Source of the DNA: Phycisphaerae bacterium
Lineage (GTDB): Bacteria > Planctomycetota > Phycisphaerae > Phycisphaerales > Phycisphaeraceae
Length of the DNA stretch: 64,000 nt
Direction: 5' to 3'
Assembly (NCBI GenBank): GCA_030425705.1
Contig: JAUHZU010000001.1
Location: 1 to 64,000, forward strand
The position numbers were made by a program, and so were the translations under genes. Below are positions 55,749 to 62,577 of this stretch, piece by piece; the stretch's first letter is position 1; every line of letters starts with the position of its first letter. The notes below the pieces were generated by a model, which ran no database searches, was not told where the DNA came from, and saw only the letters and a list, made by a program, of their open reading frames with translations.

Positions 55749-55806
55749 GAAGATCCGCGTGGTATGAAACCCCAGACCCGAGACCCCAATCCCGGAACCC
55801 GGCCGA

Positions 55807-56628
55807 ATGGCCCAGACGCTCAACGACATCAAGCGCCTCCTCGCCGACCACGGGCTGCACCCCAAGAAGAAGTTCGGGCAGAACTTCCTGCACGACGGCA
55901 ACCACATGGCCAGGATCATGGAGGCCGCGGCCTTGTCGCCGGGCGATGTCGTGCTCGAGGTCGGCCCGGGCACCGGCGCGCTGACCGAGCGGCTGGCGGA
56001 CGCGGGGGCGCGGGTGGTCGCGGTCGAGATCGACCGCGACATGGAACCGATCCTGCGCGGCCGGCTGGGCGACCGGGTCACGCTGCACCTGGGCGATGCG
56101 CTGGACGGCAAGCACGCGATTAGCCCGGAGGCCTTGGCGTTGTTGGAGCAGCATCACGCCGAGCGATTCAAGCTCATCGCGAACCTGCCGTACCACATCG
56201 CCTCGCCGCTGCTGGCGAACCTGGCGCTGGACCACCCGGCCATGACGCACGCGGTTGTGATGATCCAGAAGGAGGTCGCCGACCGCCTCACCGCGCCGCC
56301 GGGCACGAAGGCGTACGGCCCGCTGGGCATCCTGCTGCAGGCGGTGTTCGAGATCCGCCGTGTGGGCGTGCTCAAGCCCGGGTGCTTCTACCCGCCGCCG
56401 TCGATCGACTCGGCCGTCGTCGCGCTGCACCGCCGAGCAGCGCCGCTTTGCGACGACCCGCACGCGTTCTCGGCGATGCTGCACACGCTCTTCAGCAAGC
56501 GGCGGAAGCAGCTCGGGGCGATCCTCGGGCGGGACGCCGAGCTCCCCGCGGGCGTCGAGCCGACGATGCGGCCCGAGGTGCTGTCGCTGGATCAGTTGTG
56601 CGAGCTGGCGGGGCTCCGCCGCGTGTGA
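55807..56628 (+). CDS. rsmA: 16S rRNA dimethyladenosine transferase (KsgA)
   Basis: 273 residues. Begins with the family block PKKKFGQNFLHDGNHMARIM. SAM-binding motif VLEVGPGTGALTERLA, acidic EIDRDM, GDAL, and the catalytic motif NLPYHIASPLL are present, as is LGILLQAVFEI. It dimethylates two adjacent adenines near the 3' end of 16S rRNA. The last residues (LRRV) and the stop codon are encoded by a copy of the palindromic repeat. Confidence 0.96.
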   Translation: MAQTLNDIKRLLADHGLHPKKKFGQNFLHDGNHMARIMEAAALSPGDVVLEVGPGTGALTERLADAGARVVAVEIDRDMEPILRGRLGDRVTLHLGDALDGKHAISPEALALLEQHHAERFKLIANLPYHIASPLLANLALDHPAMTHAVVMIQKEVADRLTAPPGTKAYGPLGILLQAVFEIRRVGVLKPGCFYPPPSIDSAVVALHRRAAPLCDDPHAFSAMLHTLFSKRRKQLGAILGRDAELPAGVEPTMRPEVLSLDQLCELAGLRRV

Positions 56629-56638
56629 CACGGCGGCT
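56614..56638. repeat. Palindromic repeat copy overlapping the rsmA stop codon
   Basis: Core CCGCCGCGT-GTG-ACACGGCGG (56616-56636), one mismatch from the consensus. The TGA stop of rsmA is at 56626-56628 inside it. Confidence 0.75.
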
Positions 56639-56662
56639 GTTGTCAGCGGCCCAGGCGACGCC

Positions 56663-56668
56663 TACAGT
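56663..56668 (+). promoter_or_regulatory. -10-like TACAGT upstream of the glycosyltransferase gene
   Basis: CCTACAGT would start transcription near 56675, between two possible ATG codons' leader positions (56684 and 56714). Confidence 0.35.
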
Positions 56669-56713
56669 GGTTCGCCCCTTTTCATGTCGAACCTCGCAGA
56701 TCGGACGCCGCCT

Positions 56714-57475
56714 ATGAAGAAGAACCTCGTCGCCGTGCCCGTATACAACGAGCAGAAGTACGTCGCCCGTGTGATCGAGCGGATCACCGACCACGCCCAG
56801 TGCGTGCTGGTCATCGACGACGGCTCGACGGACTACACGCCGATGCTGCTGGCGATGCAGCAGGTAGACGTGATCCGCAACAAGACCAACCGCGGCTACG
56901 GCACGGCGCTGCGCATCGCGTTCAAGTGGGCGCAGATGTACGGCTACGACTGGGTGGTCACGATGGACTGCGACGAGCAGCACGAGCCCGAGGCGCTGCC
57001 CACGTTCTTCCAGGCCATCGAGGACGATGACGCGGACGTGATCTCCGGCAGCCGGTACATGTGCCCCGAGCGGTGCGGCGACCCGCCGCCGATCGAACGT
57101 CGGCGGATCAACCACACGATCACGCAGTGGGTCAACGCCGGGCTGGGGCTGGGGATCACCGACGCGTTCTGCGGGTACAAGGCGTACCGCGTGAGCGCGA
57201 TGGCCGAGCTGGACCTCACCGAGGACGGCTACGCGATCCCGCTGCAGCAGTGGGTGCAGTTCGCGGCGCACAAGCTGCGCGTCCGCGAGGTGCCGGTCCG
57301 GCTGATCTACAACGACCCGAACCGCTCGTTCGGCGGCCCGCTCGACGACGCGGGTCACCGCCTGGCGCACTACCGCGAGGTCTTCGAGCGCGAGCTCGCG
57401 CGGCACCCGGGGCTGGCGAAGCTCAGCGTCAGCGATTTGATGCACCCGCCCTGCGAGTGCGGCGCCGCGATCTGA
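56714..57475 (+). CDS. Family 2 glycosyltransferase
   Basis: 253 residues from the ATG at 56714 (MKKNLVAVPVYNEQKYVARV), the usual family start; ATG at 56684 would add ten residues. GT-A features: LVIDDGSTDYTP, NRGYGTALRIAFKWAQ, the metal-binding segment VTMDCDEQHEPEALP, then SGSRY and FCGYKAYR. There is no transmembrane tail, so it resembles soluble dolichol-phosphate-mannose-synthase-like GT2 enzymes acting on a lipid or surface polymer. The next gene starts 15 bases later, suggesting co-transcription. Confidence 0.88.
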   Translation: MKKNLVAVPVYNEQKYVARVIERITDHAQCVLVIDDGSTDYTPMLLAMQQVDVIRNKTNRGYGTALRIAFKWAQMYGYDWVVTMDCDEQHEPEALPTFFQAIEDDDADVISGSRYMCPERCGDPPPIERRRINHTITQWVNAGLGLGITDAFCGYKAYRVSAMAELDLTEDGYAIPLQQWVQFAAHKLRVREVPVRLIYNDPNRSFGGPLDDAGHRLAHYREVFERELARHPGLAKLSVSDLMHPPCECGAAI

Positions 57476-57490
57476 GCGACCGACCCGCGC

Positions 57491-58972
57491 ATGGCCGACC
57501 CGCAACCATCCCGCGTCATGGCCGACCCGCCGATCGCCGCGTGGCGGCTGGGGGAAGGTTCGGCCACGCACCGCGGCGACCGCGCCGCGCTCGCGCCGCT
57601 GCTCGACACCTTCGGCCTGCACAACACACCCTTCGACCCCACGCGACCCATCATCGCCACCGGGCACCAGGCCGCGTTCTGGCACCCGGGCATCCTCGCC
57701 AAGGACATCGCGATGGCGGTCGCCTGCGCCCGGCGGGGGGCGCAGCCGGTCCACCTGGTCGTGGACCACGACAACAACCCGGCGCAGACGCTGCGCCTGC
57801 CCGTCCGGTCCGGCGATGCGCTCTCAGCCGAGTTGCTGGTCCTCGGCAAGGACGACCCGGCCACCCGCACCGGCGAACGACCGCCGATCGACGACGCCGG
57901 TCTGCAGCGGGCCGTCGCCGGCTTCCGCGCGCGTGCCGACGGCGAGGTGGCGGTGGATTGGGGTCCGCTGCTCGCGCCGCTGCCCAAGGGGGCCGAGCCG
58001 GCCAACCTGGCCGACAGCATCACGCTTCGCCAGCTTCGGTGGATGCGGCCGGTGGTGGGCGAGGTGTTTGTGCTGCGCACGTCCCGGCTGGCGCGACTGG
58101 ACGCGTTTGAGCAACTGGTGCAGCGGATGCTCGGGGACGCGCGCCGCTGTGTGTCGGCGTACAACCAGGCGGCCGCGGCGGTGCCGGAGGCCGGGGTGGC
58201 GCCTCTGGCGGTCGAGCGCGACCGGGTCGAACTGCCGCTGTGGTACCTGGCCGACGCCTCGGCGGGCGGGGGCCGGCACCGCGTCTTCGCCGACCTGGCC
58301 GACAGCACCCCGATCCTGACGCAAGCCGACGGGGCACCGATCCAGCGGGTATCGCCAGAAAGAGGCGGGCATTTCCCGCTCGCGCCTAAGGCGTTGCTGC
58401 TCACGGCGTTTCTGCGTGCGGTGCTCTGCGACCTGTTCATCCACGGCACGGGCGGCGGCGTGTACGAGCGCGTCACCGAGCGCTGGTGGAACGCTTGGAG
58501 GGGCACGCCACTCGCGCCGCTCGCGGTGGTCTCGGCGGATGTCTATCTCGAGACCGACGCCCCGGTCGCTTCGCTGGCCGACGTCGAGCGGGCGGTGTGG
58601 TACCGCCACCACCTGCCGCACAACATCGACCGCGCGGTGGACGGGCTGGACCCCGCGCTGCTCGCGGACAAGGCAGAGATCGTCAACGGCCGGGGCGAAG
58701 ACCACCCAGCCCCGGCCCGCCGCGCGGCGCGGCGGCGGCTGCGCCGGATCAACCGCGCGTTCGCCGACCAGCACCCCGGCCTCCTCGCCGCGGCCGACGC
58801 CGCCGTCCGGCGGGCCCGGCGGGGGCTCGCCAACGCCGAGACCGCGGCCCGGCGGGACTGGTGCTTCGCGCTGTACCCGCCGGCGAAGCTCGCGGAGCTG
58901 CGCTCCCTGCTCGAAGAATCCGCGGATGGGGGGTGCGGGAAAACCCGGCCCGCCGGTACAATCCGGGCATGA
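57491..58972 (+). CDS. Conserved protein of unknown function
   Basis: 493 residues, soluble, no signal peptide. Conserved-looking blocks are PIIATGHQAAFWHPGILAKD, VHLVVDHDNNPA, PLAPKALLLTAFLRAVLCDL and FIHGTGGGVYERVTERWW. I recall similar planctomycete proteins, always unnamed; the histidine- and glycine-rich blocks suggest a nucleotide or metal site. A distant likeness to bacillithiol synthase BshC is conceivable but not supported by any motif I can name. The C-terminus is Arg-rich and helical. It follows the glycosyltransferase by 15 bases and overlaps the next gene by four (ATGA). Confidence 0.7.
   Translation: MADPQPSRVMADPPIAAWRLGEGSATHRGDRAALAPLLDTFGLHNTPFDPTRPIIATGHQAAFWHPGILAKDIAMAVACARRGAQPVHLVVDHDNNPAQTLRLPVRSGDALSAELLVLGKDDPATRTGERPPIDDAGLQRAVAGFRARADGEVAVDWGPLLAPLPKGAEPANLADSITLRQLRWMRPVVGEVFVLRTSRLARLDAFEQLVQRMLGDARRCVSAYNQAAAAVPEAGVAPLAVERDRVELPLWYLADASAGGGRHRVFADLADSTPILTQADGAPIQRVSPERGGHFPLAPKALLLTAFLRAVLCDLFIHGTGGGVYERVTERWWNAWRGTPLAPLAVVSADVYLETDAPVASLADVERAVWYRHHLPHNIDRAVDGLDPALLADKAEIVNGRGEDHPAPARRAARRRLRRINRAFADQHPGLLAAADAAVRRARRGLANAETAARRDWCFALYPPAKLAELRSLLEESADGGCGKTRPAGTIRA
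58957..58962 (+). promoter_or_regulatory. -10 TACAAT six bases from ATG (predicted leaderless start)
   Basis: GGTACAAT-N6-ATG lies inside the end of the upstream gene, before the secreted protein gene at 58969. Confidence 0.55.
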
Positions 58973-59865
58973 AACACACCCTCGCCCTGACCGCCCTGGC
59001 CGGATCGCTCACCCTGGGTGCCGCCCCGGCCACGCCCGCCGTCGCGGGCCCCGACCCGGCGGTCGAAGACACTGTCGCCGCGACGCCGGCCGGCCTCGCG
59101 GAGCTGCTCGGCCCCGACGGCCCGGAGGGCGCGCTCTGCGACATCTACCTGCGCATGGAGATGACCGGCGGCGAGGAAGAACGCGGCATCATGCGCTGGG
59201 CCACCGTCATCGAGGACGGCCACCTGGTTTTCCTCATGGAGCAGCACTCCGCCGACGACAGCCAGAACACCGAACGCCACGTCTACACCCTCGACGGCGA
59301 GTTTGTGCAGCGGCACACCGCGACACAGTCGCCCGACTACGAATCCACCAGCAGCGTGGTCCGCCGCGGCGACAAGGTGACCGTCACCAGCAGCTACACC
59401 TTCGACGGCGAGTTTGGGGAAGACAGCGAGGAAACCTTCGACTACGTCCCGGCCGAGGACACGATCCCGTCGGCGTGGATGTCGCTGGCGCTGGCCTACC
59501 ACCTGCGGGCCGGGCACGAGCAGTTCCTCATCCGCATGGGCGACAACTACGGCGGCGACGTGTCGTTCGTGCAGACCTTCGCGTGCGACGACGTGGGCAC
59601 CGAGGTGATCGAGGTCGACGGCGAGCCGCAGGAGGCGCACGTGCTCATGATGCGGCTGGGGACGGAGATGGACGGCCAGCCGTTCGACGGCGGGGTCGAC
59701 GACGAGCAGGTGATGCAGATGTACGTCCTCGAAGACGGCCGGATCGTCAAGCTGTTCATGGAGATGGAGGGGCTGACAGTCTCCGCCAACGCCATCACCG
59801 CCGAGCAGGCCCGCGCGATCCTGGAAGCCGACGCCCCGGCCGACGATGACGCAGACGACGAGTAG
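58969..59865 (+). CDS. Secreted protein, paralogue of the 60004 product
   Basis: 298 residues; signal peptide ends PAVAG. The mature start TPAGLAELLGPDGPEG and the C-terminal half (IPSAWMSLALAYHLRAGHEQ, FLIRMGDNYGG, VIEVDGEPQEAHVLMMRLGT, VSANAITAEQARAIL) align with the product of 60004-60885. The domain also resembles, loosely, the region before the transglutaminase domain in the gene at 60951. It ends in an acidic tail. No named family is recognised; probably a periplasmic or surface beta-rich domain. ATGA overlap with the upstream gene. Confidence 0.78.
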   Translation: MKHTLALTALAGSLTLGAAPATPAVAGPDPAVEDTVAATPAGLAELLGPDGPEGALCDIYLRMEMTGGEEERGIMRWATVIEDGHLVFLMEQHSADDSQNTERHVYTLDGEFVQRHTATQSPDYESTSSVVRRGDKVTVTSSYTFDGEFGEDSEETFDYVPAEDTIPSAWMSLALAYHLRAGHEQFLIRMGDNYGGDVSFVQTFACDDVGTEVIEVDGEPQEAHVLMMRLGTEMDGQPFDGGVDDEQVMQMYVLEDGRIVKLFMEMEGLTVSANAITAEQARAILEADAPADDDADDE

Positions 59866-59896
59866 GCCGGGCGTATTGACGCGGTTCCACATTCTT

Positions 59897-59923
59897 TAGC
59901 CGCCGCGTGACACGCGGCGGCTA
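59897..59923. repeat. Palindromic repeat, perfect 12-bp arms
   Basis: TAGCCGCCGCGT-GAC-ACGCGGCGGCTA: a perfect palindrome between two paralogous genes, and the best-preserved copy in the window. Confidence 0.88.
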
Positions 59924-60003
59924 TGATCGTTGGGCGGGCCGGTGTGCTCGAAAGTGGATGTGCCCGCGCGACCCGTGCTGGATCGGATAGCGTAGAGAAC
60001 CCT

Positions 60004-60885
60004 ATGAAACCAACCTACCCGCTCTGCCTGGCCCTGACGCTCTTGATGGCTGTGTCCGCGTGGCTTCCGCTGGACGCGGCGCGGGCCGATGCGGATGCAG
60101 AGGTTGTTGCGACAACTCCAGCCGATCTCGCCGAACTCTTAGGGCCGGGTGGGTTGGAAGGGGTCTCGATCGAGTCCCGGTTGAAACTGTCGACCAAGGA
60201 TGAAGACGATGCTGGGATCGAGTGTTGTTGGATCGGTAGTGAGCAAGATCAGTTAGTGATTGATATGCAAACCCGCGACGGCCCACACGGTGTTGGAACA
60301 CAACATCACAGATTCTCGGCAGACGGACTTCTGGTCGAGAGTCGGCATCAAGGCGGTTCGATTGATTATGAAACTACCAAGACGGCCACCCGTGATGGGG
60401 ATCAGATTCACCTGACTCATGTGTTCAGGCCAGCTAATGAAGAACCCCAGTTTGATGAAGAAGTCGTACCCTATCAGCCAATTTCAGGAACAATACCGTC
60501 GGATTGGTTACCCTTGGCATATGCGTACCACATGCGCGAAGGAAACACCCGATTCATCATTCGTCTGTCTGACGATTATTCTGGCCGAAACAGGTATGTC
60601 CAAACCTTTCATGTAACTGATGCTGGGGTTGAAGAAATCGAAGTTGCTGGCGAATTGCGAGAGGCCCATGTATTGAGCATTCGCTTCGGGATTGAAGTTG
60701 ATGGACAGCCGATGGACCTGGGGCCTGGATCTGCGGGTGACTCGCTGCAGTTGCATGTGTTACCCGATGGCACGGTTGTGCGGCTCAGGATGGAGACGCG
60801 CGGCTTTGTAGTGTCTGGTGAGGCGGTGTCAGAAGAGGAAGCAGATGAGATACTGAGGGGTGTGGGGGACGGCAGTGCAGAGTGA
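60004..60885 (+). CDS. Secreted protein, AT-richer paralogue of the 58969 product
   Basis: 293 residues from the ATG at 60004 (signal peptide MKPTYPLCLALTLLMAVSAW onwards). Matching blocks with the upstream protein: TPADLAELLGPGGLEG, IPSDWLPLAYAYHMREGN, FIIRLSDDYSG, EIEVAGELREAHVLSIRFGI, VSGEAVSEEEADEIL. From about 60230 onwards codon choice is visibly less GC-biased than in neighbouring genes, unlike its paralogue. It may have been acquired or recombined more recently, or be under weaker codon selection. Function unknown. Confidence 0.78.
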   Translation: MKPTYPLCLALTLLMAVSAWLPLDAARADADAEVVATTPADLAELLGPGGLEGVSIESRLKLSTKDEDDAGIECCWIGSEQDQLVIDMQTRDGPHGVGTQHHRFSADGLLVESRHQGGSIDYETTKTATRDGDQIHLTHVFRPANEEPQFDEEVVPYQPISGTIPSDWLPLAYAYHMREGNTRFIIRLSDDYSGRNRYVQTFHVTDAGVEEIEVAGELREAHVLSIRFGIEVDGQPMDLGPGSAGDSLQLHVLPDGTVVRLRMETRGFVVSGEAVSEEEADEILRGVGDGSAE

Positions 60886-60939
60886 GTAATGCCAACCTTG
60901 AGCCAAGCACGTTTCGCGACTGAGAATAGAGACCTAACG

Positions 60940-60945
60940 TAAAGT
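60940..60945 (+). promoter_or_regulatory. -10-like TAAAGT five bases from ATG
   Basis: TAAAGT-N5-ATG precedes the transglutaminase gene at 60951. It is the same arrangement as the leaderless set but one base shorter. Confidence 0.45.
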
Positions 60946-60950
60946 CCGTT

Positions 60951-62525
60951 ATGAATCCAACCCTCCTACTTCGTTGTTTCCACCCTCTCCTGCTTGCGGC
61001 TATTTTTTTGGCCGTTTCACACCCTGCCTGGTCAGACGCGGCAGATGAAACGCAACCCGCCGCCCTGGCCGGGCACCCCGCGGCCGACCTGGTGTACGAC
61101 CAGTGGTACCTGGACACGGTGGACGGCCAGCCGTCGGGATACACGCACGAGTGGCTGCGTGTCCTCGACGACGGGACCATCGAGACCGGCTACGCCTCGC
61201 GGCGGGTCGAGTCGCACGGCGGGGACCTGATGATCAGCGACAACCGCACGGTCTGGCTGGAGACCGCGGACCTGCGGCCGATCTCGGTGACCAGCGAGAG
61301 CTCGGCCGGGACCGAGACGGTGCGTCAGACCTATACGCTGCTCGACGACGGGATCGAGCTGGTCAGCGAGCAGGGCGGCCGGGCGACGACCCGCCGGCTG
61401 CCGGCGGTGTCGGGGGACTGGCTGTCGCCGACGGCGTTCGAGCTGGCGTGGCGGGAGCGTGTCGCGGCGGGGGAGCGGGTGTTTGAGCTGACGACCTGGG
61501 ACCCGGACCTGGGCAGCACGCCGGTGACGCTGCGCTACGAGCGCGAAGACGCCGAGCAGTTGGAGATGCCCTCGGGCGAGGTCGTGGAGGCGACGCGTTG
61601 GAAGGTGAACTACTCGGCGATCCCTGGCGTGGACCTGTACGAGCTGTACGACGCCGAAGCGGTGATGCAGGCCCAGCGGGTGTCGTTCGCGGGGCTGGCG
61701 ATGGCGTCGTACCTGTCGGACGAGAGCGTGGCGGTGCTGGAGTTTGAGCCGCCGGAGATGGCGGGCAACTCGACGGTCCGGCCGGACCGGGCGATCCGTC
61801 GGCCGCAGCGCGTGCAGCGTGCGGTGTTCGACCTGACGTTTGGGGACGGCGCGCCCGAGGACCTGCTCCCGCCGACCACGCCGCACCAGCGGGCCGAGCG
61901 CTTGGCCAACGGCAAGGTGCGTTTGACGGTGGACCTGGGCGAGATCAATGCCATGGCCGAGGACGACACGCCGGGCACGGACCCGTCGTATATGGACGCT
62001 TCGATCATGATCGACCACACCGACGAAGAGGTGCGTCGCCTTGCGGAGGTCGTCCTGCAGCGTGCGGGCGATGAGCCGGACGACGAGCGTTTCGCGAAGG
62101 CGGCCCGCCGGTACGTGACGCGTTACGTCACCGGGATGAACCTCGCGACGGGCGACGCCACGGCCAGCGAGGTCGCGCGCAACCGCAGCGGCGACTGCAC
62201 CGAGTGCTCGGTCCTGCTCGCGGCGATCCTCCGGGCGCAGGGCATCCCCAGCCGGTGCGTGACCGGCCTGGCCTACGCGGACACGGAGTTTGCCGGCGAG
62301 TCGGACGTGTTCGTTTATCACATGTGGACGCAGGCGTGGATCGCCGACGCGTCCGGGCAGGGTGGGCGCTGGCTGGACCTCGACGCGGCGCTGTACCGCT
62401 ACACCGCGACGCATATCACGCTGGGCACCTCCGCGATGGGCGACGCCGAGGCGGCCGGCGAGATGATCCGCATGCTCCCGCTGATGAACGGCCTGGTGAT
62501 CGAGGTCGTCGAGACCGAGCAGTAG
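60951..62525 (+). CDS. Secreted transglutaminase-like protein
   Basis: 524 residues; signal peptide ends AWSDA. The N-terminal 300 residues are beta-rich with no named domain (DQWYLDTVDGQPSGYTHEWL, LRYEREDAEQLEMPSGEVVE). The transglutaminase-like core has Cys416 (SGDCTECSVLLAAILRAQGI), His (VYHMWTQAWI) and Asp (WLDLDAALYRY). Such periplasmic domains act as cysteine proteases or peptide cross-linkers. A paralogue follows 52 bases downstream, and the two genes before it share the N-terminal type of domain. Confidence 0.9.
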   Translation: MNPTLLLRCFHPLLLAAIFLAVSHPAWSDAADETQPAALAGHPAADLVYDQWYLDTVDGQPSGYTHEWLRVLDDGTIETGYASRRVESHGGDLMISDNRTVWLETADLRPISVTSESSAGTETVRQTYTLLDDGIELVSEQGGRATTRRLPAVSGDWLSPTAFELAWRERVAAGERVFELTTWDPDLGSTPVTLRYEREDAEQLEMPSGEVVEATRWKVNYSAIPGVDLYELYDAEAVMQAQRVSFAGLAMASYLSDESVAVLEFEPPEMAGNSTVRPDRAIRRPQRVQRAVFDLTFGDGAPEDLLPPTTPHQRAERLANGKVRLTVDLGEINAMAEDDTPGTDPSYMDASIMIDHTDEEVRRLAEVVLQRAGDEPDDERFAKAARRYVTRYVTGMNLATGDATASEVARNRSGDCTECSVLLAAILRAQGIPSRCVTGLAYADTEFAGESDVFVYHMWTQAWIADASGQGGRWLDLDAALYRYTATHITLGTSAMGDAEAAGEMIRMLPLMNGLVIEVVETEQ

Positions 62526-62577
62526 ACGCCCCGCCCCGAAACCAGATGACACGAGAGACTCGAACCCTGGAGACGCG

